NCBI GenBank assembly: GCA_964594635.1
Contig: CAZQMV010000002.1
Location: 62,001 to 126,000, forward strand
DNA length: 64,000 nucleotides
Direction of reading: 5' to 3'
Origin: Berkiella sp964594635
Lineage (GTDB): Bacteria > Pseudomonadota > Gammaproteobacteria > Berkiellales > Berkiellaceae
Of this stretch, positions 9,285-18,554 are shown one piece after another (position 1 is the first letter of the stretch; every line of letters starts with the position of its first letter). Below the pieces are notes generated by a model that worked only from the letters and a program-made list of their open reading frames with translations, did no database searches and was not told where the DNA came from. The translations under genes were made by a program, and so were the position numbers.

Positions 9285-10742
9285 TTATATATTTTTACCA
9301 GGTTTAGTAGGTGCTACACTTTCTTTGCCTACTACCTTCGTCATCTCTGCTTTTAATTCTTTAATGGCACTGATATCAAGCTTAGGTTGTTTGGCTTCGG
9401 CATAGGCCACAAATCGCTCTAAGGCCAACATTCCAGCATCAGCCCCCTTTTCAGCGGTAACTTTTTTAATTGCTTCTGCTACTTGTGGACCTGTAATGCT
9501 TTCTCCTTTTATACCCTGCACTTGTAATGCTAAAGGAATATCAATTTTTACAGGGCTACCCACCATAACTGCATCTGCCCGTTTCGTTTTTCCAGCAGCA
9601 GCAGTGACCTCAGTGTTGACACCTCGTTGTAAATTAACATCTTTACTGTATTTTGCACCATCACTCACAACCGCTGTTAAAGCAGACTCAGTTAAAAAAC
9701 TAGTATTTAGTTTGATATTCTTATCTTCAAACAATTTTTGAACTGAGGGAGAATTTAATGCATCTACCATTTCTGCCAAGCTGTGATAACCTTCTTTGCA
9801 AGTAAAGCCAACAAATGCTTTCGTAATATTATTAACATCATGTTCTAAGTTAGGATCATCTGAATTCGCTTCTATGTGAGCCTTCAAAACAGCAGCAAGG
9901 GTAAATGCGGTGCCGGAAATTGAATTCACAAACGGTACTTCAGGTCTTGAAGCTGAATATCCAGGTTTTTCCGTATTCATATACCAACTATCTGCAACTT
10001 TGTTTTTCTTAGCAGTATCTTCTCTATCGGCTGGCATAACAGGAGAGGTTGATCTGACAATACCAGGGTTTACGCTAAACGTACCATGCGCATCGCTTGC
10101 GTCTTTTGGTTTGGGTGCCCCTCTGTCTTTGGTGCTTGCAATATTTTTTCTTTCTGGGGAAGGATCTTTACGCAATTCTCCTTCAGTCTTTACAATTTCT
10201 TGAGAGACTTCACCAAAACCACGCATACCCGCTATCGTTCTTTGCGCATCGGCAATTGACTTTACATCATCGGGAAGAGAAGCCAATGCTTTCTTTGCGT
10301 CTGCTTGAGCCTTTAATCCCTTGTCGTCTCCAGGATCGACGGGAGCAACGCTAATGGCAAGCAATTTTTGTTTCATTAGTTCATTAAGTTTAGCCAAAGA
10401 AGCAAACTCTGGTTTTTCTTGAGAGGCCCAAACTGCTTGAGAATATTTTGTTTCAAAAAATCGTCTACTTTGATTTTCTAATGGATTATCGACTAGGGTG
10501 TCTTGCTTTGATTTGATAAGGGCAGCCAAAGCCGGGTCTGTTAATTTTGCATCACATAGGGCATTGATTTTTTTAATCGCATCATCGTAATCTTGATTCA
10601 AATAATCAGTTTGAATTTTTGCGATCTCATCTCTTGCTGTCGCACCTAATGTATCAGTCAGTATTTGTGTGACAAGCAGAATATAATCAGATGAATCAAG
10701 CTTTGGCGATTCAAGAGCTTGAGTGTACGCTGTATTTGACAT
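9285..10742 (-). CDS. Unknown protein, tandem paralogue B
   Basis: 485 residues from the ATG at 10742, which has GGGAGG 5 nt upstream (a longer frame to 10769 lacks a site). It is co-linear with the downstream paralogue through about residue 400 and then has its own C-terminal extension of about 90 residues (AVMVGSPVKIDIPLALQVQG onward) that looks globular and helical. The gene precedes its paralogue by 77 nt, so the pair may share a transcript. The shared middle block (MPADR, PGYSA, VNSISGT, GFTCK, YHSL) is the best candidate for a functional core. Not recognised. Confidence 0.75.
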   Translation of the reverse strand: MSNTAYTQALESPKLDSSDYILLVTQILTDTLGATARDEIAKIQTDYLNQDYDDAIKKINALCDAKLTDPALAALIKSKQDTLVDNPLENQSRRFFETKYSQAVWASQEKPEFASLAKLNELMKQKLLAISVAPVDPGDDKGLKAQADAKKALASLPDDVKSIADAQRTIAGMRGFGEVSQEIVKTEGELRKDPSPERKNIASTKDRGAPKPKDASDAHGTFSVNPGIVRSTSPVMPADREDTAKKNKVADSWYMNTEKPGYSASRPEVPFVNSISGTAFTLAAVLKAHIEANSDDPNLEHDVNNITKAFVGFTCKEGYHSLAEMVDALNSPSVQKLFEDKNIKLNTSFLTESALTAVVSDGAKYSKDVNLQRGVNTEVTAAAGKTKRADAVMVGSPVKIDIPLALQVQGIKGESITGPQVAEAIKKVTAEKGADAGMLALERFVAYAEAKQPKLDISAIKELKAEMTKVVGKESVAPTKPGKNI

Positions 10743-11009
10743 ACATTCCTCCCATAGCGTGCATATCATTGATAGCTATTAATTATTAATATAGTTATTC
10801 AACTATATTATCATTGGCAAAGGTGCTTCTCAACTGGATAAAATGTATTTTTGTTGAGCAACAACCAAACAGGATGTCACCAAAAATCATGCTTTCATCA
10901 GGATATTTAAGTACAGCGTGTCAAAGGTAAGATATAATGCTTAATATAAGTGAACTTTTTGTAAGAGCAGCATTGTGAAAATTATTCAAAATCGTGTATT
11001 TACTTTGAA

Positions 11010-12674
11010 ATGAGTATTAGTATGCCAAACTGTAACGAAGAGGAAATTGACATTCATCTGGCTGTGTACCGCGGTGATATTGATAGTCTTAAAGATTTTC
11101 TGAAGAAATGCAAAAACCCAAACCCCATTCATAGTGGTTTTTTACGCATTAGCTCAAGTATCAATTTATCAAATATGAGTCTGATGGAAGTCGCCGTTTT
11201 ATCTGGTGTTTGTAATTCAGTAGAAACCCTGCTTTCAGTAGGAGCCAAATTGGATGAGGCTAATGCTCTATTCATTGCTGCAAGAAGAGACACGCCTGAA
11301 ATGCTAGCCTTAGTTCTCGCAAAAGGTACCTTTTCTCAAGATGCTTTAGATAAAGCACTATATGTTGCTGCTAAAGATGGCAACACAATTGCTTTATCAC
11401 TTCTACTCAAAGCTAATGCAAATCCCAAAGCTAATGGCCAGGAGGCAATACGAGGTGCCGTCGAAAATGGTCATAAGAGAGCAACTGAACTTTTGTTAAA
11501 TTTAGGATGTGATCCAAAACGAGATAATGAATATCTTTTGCGATTAGCCGCCCGTAAAGGGCATCTTGATCTTTTAAACCTATTTATCAGTTTAGGTTGT
11601 AATCCCAGTGCTAATGATGACTATGCTCTTCGAGCTGCAGCTGCAGGTGGACACGCAGCTACTGTTAAACGCTTGCTTGAAGTGGGTTGCGATCCTACAG
11701 CAAATGATTCAGAAGCACTACATTCAGCGATTGAAAAGCACTATCATGAAGTTGAAACGCTTCTTTTGAATGAACTTCATCGAAAAGAGAAAAAAATTGA
11801 AATCAATACTAAGCAGAGTTCACATACTGCTAGTGTCCATCGCTCTGTATCTAAATCTGCTACTGAATTAGAACAAAGATATGGTAGAAAACTCCGACCT
11901 GAAACTATTCTAGTTATTCAAAATAAAATAAGAAATTTCGTTAATAATGAAAATGCTAAAGGGGATGCAGGTCAGGTAGCCAAACGCTCTATCGAAAGAT
12001 TATTAGACAATGATTACACATTTTCTGATCCAGTTTCTAAAATCCAAACAAGAACCCTCCTAGTTTATGTTTGGCTTGCAATTCATGATGACACACTTAG
12101 AAAAGGTACTTTAGAAGATGCTCTAGCATTGTTTTTGGAAGGATTGCGAGAAATTCATCGTGGCTATAATTTTGATAAAAATGACATTGACAGAGGTGGC
12201 CCCGATAAGCCGATTTGCGCTGCGGGAACATTTAATAAATTAATAGAAAAATTAGTGGGTATTCACCCTGATGCTAAAATTGATTTTTTAAGCAAATCTC
12301 TTGCTAGTTTAAAGCTTCCAGTCGTAGTGAGAGAGTCTTCACAAGAATACTTATCTGTGTTGGCAGCACACACCATTGATTTGAAAGATTTGCAAAAGTT
12401 TATGTCATTAATTGATGAAGTTAGGGACAATGGCGTTGAAATTATTTGGCCTCATATTAAGCAGAAGGTCAGACAAAGGATGTTTGATGAATTTGGAACT
12501 TTATTTCATGATAGAAATGATCAAGAATTTACGAGTATGATTGATACAGGGTTATATACAAAGATTGACTTACAGCAATTATCGTTTCAACATGAGTTGA
12601 CCTCTTCAAGAGCCTACCGACAATATATGGATATTATGCTAAAAAAAAAGCCTTTTCCCACCAAAAAACGTTGA
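11010..12674 (+). CDS. Ankyrin-repeat protein with shared C-terminal module
   Basis: 554 residues. About residues 15-250 are ankyrin repeats, with several degenerate units around the pattern AAxxGHxxxxxLLLxxGxxP (for example ARKGHLDLLNLFISLGCNP and AAGGHAATVKRLLEVGCDP). A linker and a helical C-terminal region follow, with the motif HRGYNFDKNDIDRGGPDKPIC at about residues 384-403 (DKPIC at 399-403). This region is homologous to the end of the other ankyrin protein of the window (52502-54652). A host-protein-binding effector role is likely for this type of protein but is inference. The stop at 12674 follows a run of nine A; see the next entry for the extension in another frame. Confidence 0.85.
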   Translation: MSISMPNCNEEEIDIHLAVYRGDIDSLKDFLKKCKNPNPIHSGFLRISSSINLSNMSLMEVAVLSGVCNSVETLLSVGAKLDEANALFIAARRDTPEMLALVLAKGTFSQDALDKALYVAAKDGNTIALSLLLKANANPKANGQEAIRGAVENGHKRATELLLNLGCDPKRDNEYLLRLAARKGHLDLLNLFISLGCNPSANDDYALRAAAAGGHAATVKRLLEVGCDPTANDSEALHSAIEKHYHEVETLLLNELHRKEKKIEINTKQSSHTASVHRSVSKSATELEQRYGRKLRPETILVIQNKIRNFVNNENAKGDAGQVAKRSIERLLDNDYTFSDPVSKIQTRTLLVYVWLAIHDDTLRKGTLEDALALFLEGLREIHRGYNFDKNDIDRGGPDKPICAAGTFNKLIEKLVGIHPDAKIDFLSKSLASLKLPVVVRESSQEYLSVLAAHTIDLKDLQKFMSLIDEVRDNGVEIIWPHIKQKVRQRMFDEFGTLFHDRNDQEFTSMIDTGLYTKIDLQQLSFQHELTSSRAYRQYMDIMLKKKPFPTKKR

Positions 12675-12810
12675 TGTGAGCTTTCTCAAACAGGTAGATG
12701 AATTAACATTACAACTACACAGATTACAATTAAATAAAGAAAAAAATAAAGAAATAGGACATGAATATCTGGCTGCTAAAGATAAAATTGGACCTAAACG
12801 GCACGTTTAA
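12652..12810 (+). other. Out-of-frame continuation of the ankyrin protein
   Basis: Right after an A9 run at 12641-12649, the frame shifted by one base stays open to a TAA at 12808-12810. It reads LFPPKNVDVSFLKQ and then VDELTLQLHRLQLNKEKNKE, a plausible amphipathic helix that ends in GPKRHV. With eight A instead of nine, the ankyrin protein would run through it without a break and be about 45 residues longer. This may be a recent indel, phase variation, transcriptional slippage or a sequencing error in the homopolymer. Confidence 0.55.
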
Positions 12811-12924
12811 ATTAGCTAAATGGCATATTACATTACAAGTGAGTCATTCAACGTATTGATGTAGCTAGTGGCTTGGTGCAAGATGGATGAAGCAGGGATT
12901 TTAATCACGACAAAGGGATAGCAA

Positions 12925-13701
12925 ATGAATAAAAAAAATGTGGCATTACTCAGTCTTTTACTCCCAGGTACGGTTTTGGCAGCACAAGGGCCCTTTACCG
13001 GCTTTTACGGCGGTCTTGATATGGGGTTTATGCAAAGTCAGGTTGAAGATGTTTACAACACTCACATTGGTGTTTCCGGTGCGCTAAATTTAAATCTCAA
13101 AGCGAATTCTTCCAAGGTTACCGATACATCTGGTTTAGGTGGCGTTTCATTCGGTTATGCTATGTTTGTTGATCCGATGTTTGTTTTTGCTTTAGAAGCC
13201 AGAGCACATTTTGAAGATCTGGATACCACGGTTGATCATGAGCATGTTGAAGCCAACTCCAACTTTTTTGCACGGACCAACACGACCATTGAAATGGATC
13301 ACGACTTTGCCTTACTCGGTAAGTTAGGGATGGTTCTTGATAGCAAGTGCTTTATGTATGTTTTAGGTGGTGCTGATTGGGGCAAAATGGATATCCATTC
13401 CAACACGCAATATATGCAAAATATTGGTCCTCAATTAACGGCGGGTGTTGCGGCTGAACAATCGTCTTATGAAACAGGTTATGTGCTAGGTTTGGGTATC
13501 GACTATTTAGTGATGGATTTTTTAAGTGTTGGCTTAGAATACAACTATACCGTATTTGGTGATCTGGAATTTGTGTCGCCGATCAGCGGGTTGGTTTCTG
13601 CGAATGGTGTACCACAAGCGGCTTCTAATATATCGAGCTTTAATGAAATAACGATGAATGTCAGTAAAGTACTTTTAAAAGTGAATTACTATTTCTGCTA
13701 A
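12925..13701 (+). CDS. Outer-membrane beta-barrel protein
   Basis: 258 residues with a Sec signal peptide (MNKKNVALLSLLLPGTVLA, cleavage before AQG). The mature chain begins FTGFYGGLDMGF and shows alternating hydrophobic/polar strands, GGADWG and GLGIDYLVMDFLSVGLEYNY, as in eight-stranded OmpA/OMP_b-brl surface proteins. It ends in VLLKVNYYFC, an aromatic-rich last strand as barrels need, although with Cys after the Phe. GGGA lies 6 nt before the ATG. Probably a surface protein of the kind abundant in Legionellales; the specific role is unknown. Confidence 0.82.
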   Translation: MNKKNVALLSLLLPGTVLAAQGPFTGFYGGLDMGFMQSQVEDVYNTHIGVSGALNLNLKANSSKVTDTSGLGGVSFGYAMFVDPMFVFALEARAHFEDLDTTVDHEHVEANSNFFARTNTTIEMDHDFALLGKLGMVLDSKCFMYVLGGADWGKMDIHSNTQYMQNIGPQLTAGVAAEQSSYETGYVLGLGIDYLVMDFLSVGLEYNYTVFGDLEFVSPISGLVSANGVPQAASNISSFNEITMNVSKVLLKVNYYFC

Positions 13702-13707
13702 ACCTTC

Positions 13708-15336
13708 CTAAGGCGCTGTTAGTGTTGCTAAGAGCGCCTTAGCTGTTTGCATTCCTTGCCAATAAGCCTCTTCAAATAACGATAACCCGCTCATATCTGA
13801 ATGTGCAAAAAATAAGTTGCCTTGCGAGCGTGTTAACGCTTGATGCTTAATCACATTGGGTGTTGGACAGATCATGCCATGACCCAAAATCCGATATTGA
13901 ATATCTAGAATTTGCCTGGTAATGCCTTCATGCATATTTTCTAAATCATTGATAATATGTTGACGCCATTCTTGTTTTGTACGCGCTAAGGCCTGTTTTC
14001 TCGCTTCCTTTGGCGGCAGATCATCTAAGGGTAAGTAATAAGTGATGACTGTTTCACCGCGTGTGGTTTTAAGTGATTGGTGTTTCGCATGGATGTAACC
14101 AAGTGAATTGCTGTAGTAAGAAACATTATCCCACGCAAGATCCACGCCTCTGCTGTTAGGAATGCTTTTTAAACTGATATTAGCAACGAGCCAAGGCGCA
14201 TATTGTAAATTACCAATTTCATTAAAGCAGGTGGCAAAATCCGCATGACATATTTTGCTGGCCACAAAACGGGGTATAGCTACAATCACCTTATCAGCAA
14301 GGATTTGACAAGATTGCTGGTGTTTTGCATCAAAATAGCTAACCGCAAGTTGGCTTTCATGTGGCAGAATACCATAAACCATACATTGGGTTTGAATACG
14401 ATCAGAAAAAGCGTTGGCTAAGCGCTTTACTAAAAAGCCATTGCCTTCTGGCCACACCAATATCGCATCATCAATGTTATTCGCTATTTGACGACGCCTG
14501 GAAGCAAAATAATGTATCCCAGCCCAAGCTGACACGGTATTGATGCCACCACCAAAATCATCACGACAACAGTAATTGATATACCAATGTAAATAAGGGG
14601 AATACAAACCCAGTTCATGTAAATAGTGAGCCATGGTGATGCTGTCTAAGCGAGTAAATGTCGGATCCTTCGAAGACATTGCAACAGGAATGGTAAAGGC
14701 AGGTTTTCCATCATCCCCTTTTGCCTGTTTATAAGTCGCCATTAAGTTAAAAAATCGATTGAAATCTTGCTGGTCTTCCGGTTTTATTCCTTGTGTGGGT
14801 GTCAGTCCTTCTTGCCATGAGCCATTCAAATAGAGCCGTTCATGAAGATCGTGGCATAAATAAAGCTCGTTGTAATAGGGTAAGCCTTGCACGTCAAATC
14901 CGGTAATAATATTTTCTTCCCTGAGAAAGGGATATAAAAAATCACTCTCCTTACCTGGCACCGGTAAATAATGGGCTCCCCATGGGAACGCTGAAATAGC
15001 ATTTTCGCCACAGGCTGCATTGCCGCCTATCATAGACTCAAGCTCTAAAACGGTAAAATCGTTAAGGCCTTGTTTTTGTAATTCCCGTGCAGCGGCGAGT
15101 CCTGCAACGCCACTACCAACGATCACCACTTTATTTTGTGAGTGCTGCGTGATGGGAGGAAAATGAGGATCCCGTAATTGATGCGCTAACAAAGGTGAAA
15201 TGCCTTGTGGGGCAATATTGGGTGTAGGATAGGTGTGTTGATAAAAAGACTTTCCTAAGGGCCACGCAAGCGCGCCTGCACCTAATATACCTAATGACTT
15301 GAGAAAGCGACGTCGCGAGAAAAAATCAGCCGACAT
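13708..15336 (-). CDS. FAD-dependent amine-oxidase-type oxidoreductase, Tat-exported
   Basis: 542 residues. The N-terminus has a twin-arginine signal (SRRRFLKSLGILGAGALAWP), so the folded flavoprotein is likely exported to the periplasm or anchored in the inner membrane. The FAD-binding glycine motif VGSGVAGLAAARE lies at about residues 73-85, followed by the Glu-containing ELESMIGGNA strand; the end (FAHSDMSGLSLFEEAYWQG) matches the flavin-contacting C-terminus of the monoamine oxidase/polyamine oxidase superfamily. It is the last gene of the seven-gene operon and overlaps the spermidine-synthase-like gene by 11 nt, which suggests a polyamine-like substrate. The exact substrate is inference. 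Confidence 0.85.
   Translation of the reverse strand: MSADFFSRRRFLKSLGILGAGALAWPLGKSFYQHTYPTPNIAPQGISPLLAHQLRDPHFPPITQHSQNKVVIVGSGVAGLAAARELQKQGLNDFTVLELESMIGGNAACGENAISAFPWGAHYLPVPGKESDFLYPFLREENIITGFDVQGLPYYNELYLCHDLHERLYLNGSWQEGLTPTQGIKPEDQQDFNRFFNLMATYKQAKGDDGKPAFTIPVAMSSKDPTFTRLDSITMAHYLHELGLYSPYLHWYINYCCRDDFGGGINTVSAWAGIHYFASRRRQIANNIDDAILVWPEGNGFLVKRLANAFSDRIQTQCMVYGILPHESQLAVSYFDAKHQQSCQILADKVIVAIPRFVASKICHADFATCFNEIGNLQYAPWLVANISLKSIPNSRGVDLAWDNVSYYSNSLGYIHAKHQSLKTTRGETVITYYLPLDDLPPKEARKQALARTKQEWRQHIINDLENMHEGITRQILDIQYRILGHGMICPTPNVIKHQALTRSQGNLFFAHSDMSGLSLFEEAYWQGMQTAKALLATLTAP
13709..13742 (-). terminator. Inverted repeat at the 3' end of the oxidase operon
   Basis: Perfect 10-base arms (CTAAGGCGCT and AGCGCCTTAG) around a 14-base loop overlap the last codons and stop of the oxidase gene. 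The T-run on the minus side is short (GGTTT), and the convergent barrel gene ends 8 nt away. It may serve both directions. Confidence 0.5.
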
Positions 15337-16828
15337 AACTCAACCATTCATCCTCAAAATACCGCACGAGCGCTTGGTTGTTTAGGGCATTCACGTCAGT
15401 CTGCAAGTAATCCAGATCGCTAGGAATGTTAAACAAGCTTGGGATCACATTGAGTGATAAATAGCGCAACTTAGCGGGTAATTGATAAGTGGGCGATGGC
15501 GCTGGTGTTTTAGCAACCAAGTGAAAGCCCCATAAACCAAAAGCCGGAACATACGTTAAATAGGGTTTCACAAAAAAGCCAACGCTTTCCAGCGTGTTAG
15601 CAATGCACCAGTAACTCCTTCGAGCGACAAAAGGTGAAGTAGATTGGACCACCGCCATGCCATCATCTGTAAGCGCGGCATAAAGCTGACGATAAAATGC
15701 ATTGGTGTACAGTTTACCGAGTGAAAAGTTGGAAGGATCGGGAAAATCAATCACCACAAAATCAAATTTTTGTTGATTGGCTCGCAACCACAAAAACGCA
15801 TCATCATTGATCACGGTGACTTTTTTTGACAATAAAGATCGTTCATTGAGTGCCAGCAACATGGGCACAGAACGAAACAGTTTGGTCATGACCGGATCTA
15901 AATCAACCAGTGTCACTTGTTCAATGGAAGGGTATTTCAGGATTTCCCGAACCGCTAAGCCATCACCGCCGCCTAATACCAATACTTTCTTGGGGCTTGG
16001 CAGTTGTGATAAGCCAAGGTGCACAAGCGCTTCATGGTAGCGATATTCATCACGAGAGCTAAATTGTAAATTGCCATTCAGAAACAATCGAATATCATTG
16101 TTCGTACGGGTTAACACAATCCGTTGATATTGGGTCGATTTGCTATAAAGAATGTTGCCATCGAAATTGCGCGATTCGGCGAAAGTGGTTAGCGTATTTG
16201 AAAAAATAAAGCCGATAAGCAAAATGACCATGCAACTAATGGCTTTGCCATACCAGCGATTAATCAGCACTAATTTATCTCTAAATGACCAGATGGCCAG
16301 CGTACCTACTGCAGTATTGATTAAACCAAAGAGTAAGGCTGAACGCACTAGTCCTAAATGAGGCACAAGCAATAGTGGGAAGAGAAGAGATGCTAAGAGT
16401 GCGCCAATATAGTCAAAGGTAAATACCTTAGAGACGAGATCTTTAAAGTCGGTATAGTGGTCTTTTAAAATGCGCATCATGAGAGGGATCTCTAACCCTA
16501 CACAACAACCAATAAAAAACACCATGCTATAAAGGAGTGGCCTGAAATGACTAACGTACTCAAATGCCATAAACAAGATCAAGGCCGAAAACCCACCAAG
16601 CAGCCCAATGAGTAATTCGATTTGGATAAAGGTTTCAACCAGTTTTTTATCAATAAATTTGGAAAAGTAAGAGCCAATCCCCATTGAAAATAAATAGATC
16701 CCAATAATGATTGAGAATTGGGTAACAGAATCACCCAATAAGTAACTGGCCAAGGTACCGCAAATTAACTCATAGATTAAACCACAAGTCGAAACGACAA
16801 AAACTGAAAACAGCAATAACAGTGCCAT
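15326..16828 (-). CDS. Membrane-embedded spermidine-synthase-like protein
   Basis: 500 residues. The first 215 form about seven transmembrane helices; the rest is a soluble aminopropyltransferase/methyltransferase fold. The nucleotide-binding loop LVLGGGDGLAVRE is at residues 284-295, preceded by LNGNLQFSSRDEYRYHEALV, which is the diagnostic spermidine-synthase segment, and followed by VVIDFPDPSNFSLGKLY. Such fusions occur in many bacteria beside DUF350, DUF4178 and an AdoMet decarboxylase; no decarboxylase gene is found here. The likely reaction transfers an aminopropyl group from decarboxylated AdoMet to an amine at the membrane. It overlaps the oxidase gene, and DUF350 is 1 nt upstream. 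Confidence 0.88.
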   Translation of the reverse strand: MALLLLFSVFVVSTCGLIYELICGTLASYLLGDSVTQFSIIIGIYLFSMGIGSYFSKFIDKKLVETFIQIELLIGLLGGFSALILFMAFEYVSHFRPLLYSMVFFIGCCVGLEIPLMMRILKDHYTDFKDLVSKVFTFDYIGALLASLLFPLLLVPHLGLVRSALLFGLINTAVGTLAIWSFRDKLVLINRWYGKAISCMVILLIGFIFSNTLTTFAESRNFDGNILYSKSTQYQRIVLTRTNNDIRLFLNGNLQFSSRDEYRYHEALVHLGLSQLPSPKKVLVLGGGDGLAVREILKYPSIEQVTLVDLDPVMTKLFRSVPMLLALNERSLLSKKVTVINDDAFLWLRANQQKFDFVVIDFPDPSNFSLGKLYTNAFYRQLYAALTDDGMAVVQSTSPFVARRSYWCIANTLESVGFFVKPYLTYVPAFGLWGFHLVAKTPAPSPTYQLPAKLRYLSLNVIPSLFNIPSDLDYLQTDVNALNNQALVRYFEDEWLSYVG

Positions 16829-16829
16829 G

Positions 16830-17057
16830 CTAGCCCGCTATGGCCGCAGCAATGATATTGGAGATACCTAGTACCATGGCCCCGACGATAACCGCGAGCG
16901 CAATATTGTGTTCATCGATAATTTCTTTCCACATGCGCCAAGGGGTGAGTTTGTCATAAACATAAAACCCCAACCCTAACATGACAAAACCGACGATCGA
17001 ATAAATCACGGAATTAATCAGGGGGTGCAAGTTGATCCATGCTGCTGCTGTTGCCAT
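16830..17057 (-). CDS. DUF350 small membrane protein
   Basis: 75 residues with two transmembrane helices (INSVIYSIVGFVMLGLGFYV and IALAVIVGAMVLGISNIIAA) separated by a short charged loop (DKLTPWRMWKEIIDEHN). This is one DUF350 unit; E. coli YjfL has the same domain, in a locus with a PspA-like protein and a glutathionylspermidine-synthase-like protein. The spacing of 1 nt to the spermidine-synthase-like gene implies translational coupling. A ribosome binding site (AAAGGAGC) precedes the ATG. The role is unknown; a membrane partner of the enzyme is inferred from context. Confidence 0.85.
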   Translation of the reverse strand: MATAAAWINLHPLINSVIYSIVGFVMLGLGFYVYDKLTPWRMWKEIIDEHNIALAVIVGAMVLGISNIIAAAIAG

Positions 17058-17069
17058 GAGTGTGCTCCT

Positions 17070-17237
17070 TTATTTGTGAAATGCAGAATGTTGAAGACCT
17101 TTAGCGCTCCACGTGGTGGGAGATTTCGCAAAAGCCATCATTTCAATACCATGTAATGTCGTATAGGAAAACCAGCTAAAAACTGCCAGGCTATAAGCAA
17201 TACCAAAGAGTAATCCTTTATTGCGAAACCACTTCAT
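17070..17237 (-). CDS. Small single-pass membrane protein
   Basis: A 55-residue frame in the gap between DUF4178 and DUF350, separated from them by 3 and 12 nt. It starts MKWFRNKGLL, has one hydrophobic segment (LLFGIAYSLAVFSWFSYTTL), and a short soluble tail. Basic residues before the helix suggest the N-terminus is inside. Tight packing in the operon supports it being a real gene. No family is recognised. Confidence 0.65.
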   Translation of the reverse strand: MKWFRNKGLLFGIAYSLAVFSWFSYTTLHGIEMMAFAKSPTTWSAKGLQHSAFHK

Positions 17238-17240
17238 ACC

Positions 17241-18554
17241 TTAAGAGATCCTTCTTTGGTATTCGAAATAGTAGTAATAAGCAAGTCCTACAAGACTGGG
17301 CAAAATCATAAAAAACAGACCCCAAAAATAGTTATGGCTACTAAAGCCACCTTGTTTGAATTGATATTTAACAGGGATGCCTTGCGCAAAATTGGAGGTC
17401 GCTTCCAAAACCAGGTGATATTTCCCTTTAGGGAGGGCAGAAAAATTAAGGGTATCGCGTTTGCTGCCTTCACTCCAGTAGCCATCGGAATCATAACCTG
17501 AGTAAAATTCTAACCCTTTAGAAAAATACATGGACTTGCCAGTTTGTTCATTCACCAGCGTTGCGTCAACATCGACCCAATTATTGCTAACAGGAGCTTG
17601 TATAGAGAAACTTAAAAAAGCTGTGTCACTTGAGATTTCAAAACTTTCAGAAACGAGCTCTTTTTTGGGTTCGGGAGGAAGAGGCACTATAGGAAGCATT
17701 GCTTGTGAGATAGCTGGTTTTGATTCTGGGAAAGCGATAATTTCGCCTTGCATTAAGGTTCGCTTACCTGAGCCAATCATCACGAACATACCAAATATCG
17801 CAAGAACAATGCAGCCAATGACACCAGAGGAAACAAGCCCTGATAACTCTTTACTTTGCTTAAAAGGTTGATTAATTGAAGCGCCAATTTTAGCGGGTAA
17901 TGCAGTGCTAATATTAAATGCGGCTTTGACGGTTTCTGGTTCAATGTATTCCGCTAATGACCAGACTTGCTCATTGTCGATGATTTCTTTAGAAAGAATG
18001 TTGGGCGGGCAAACATAATCTCGGATCACGCAAGTGTCAGAGGCTTTGACTCGCCAATAAAATTCCCCAACGACATATAACACAGCAGCATGATAAGTAT
18101 CGTAAAAGCTATATTTTTGATCTAAATAGGAGATCCTGTCTCCGAGATAGACTTTCGGAATATCGTGCAAAGCAATGACATAATTCCAATGCCCCATGCA
18201 TTCGGTGAGCCAGCGAAAACCTTTAAAGGGGTTAAACAATAAATATTCTTGCCAAGTGATATTTTGTGAAGAGCGCCGTTGCATGAAGCCAATCACTTCC
18301 CATGTGGCGCCATGGAGTTTGCCGCGCTGGCCTAAAGGGATCAAGGGCTTCACGTTCCCTTTATTGAGTGACATGCCTTCGATATCAAGACCTGTTGCCG
18401 AGGCTTTGTAAACTGCGCCACAATAAGGACAAATAACGGTAGTGGAATACCCTTTAGCACGCAAGGTTAATGCGCCACCACATTTAAAGCAATTTAACTG
18501 CTCGACTTGAGGCGCAGTGGCATTGTGTTCTGGATGTAGATACTTACCAGCCAT
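17241..18554 (-). CDS. DUF4178 zinc-ribbon membrane protein (large)
   Basis: 437 residues. The N-terminus has a four-cysteine zinc ribbon (CFKCGG with CPYCGA 18 residues later). The DUF4178 region follows with LHGATWEVIGFMQRRS and WQEYLLFNPFKGFRWLTE. One transmembrane helix lies near residue 255 (GVIGCIVLAIFGMFVMIGS), then an extracytoplasmic beta-rich domain of about 130 residues, then a second helix near the C-terminus (WGLFFMILPSLVGLAYYY) and a short basic tail. It overlaps the smaller DUF4178 gene by 11 nt. The family is linked by context to SPFH proteins and polyamine enzymes; the molecular role is unknown. Confidence 0.83.
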   Translation of the reverse strand: MAGKYLHPEHNATAPQVEQLNCFKCGGALTLRAKGYSTTVICPYCGAVYKASATGLDIEGMSLNKGNVKPLIPLGQRGKLHGATWEVIGFMQRRSSQNITWQEYLLFNPFKGFRWLTECMGHWNYVIALHDIPKVYLGDRISYLDQKYSFYDTYHAAVLYVVGEFYWRVKASDTCVIRDYVCPPNILSKEIIDNEQVWSLAEYIEPETVKAAFNISTALPAKIGASINQPFKQSKELSGLVSSGVIGCIVLAIFGMFVMIGSGKRTLMQGEIIAFPESKPAISQAMLPIVPLPPEPKKELVSESFEISSDTAFLSFSIQAPVSNNWVDVDATLVNEQTGKSMYFSKGLEFYSGYDSDGYWSEGSKRDTLNFSALPKGKYHLVLEATSNFAQGIPVKYQFKQGGFSSHNYFWGLFFMILPSLVGLAYYYYFEYQRRIS

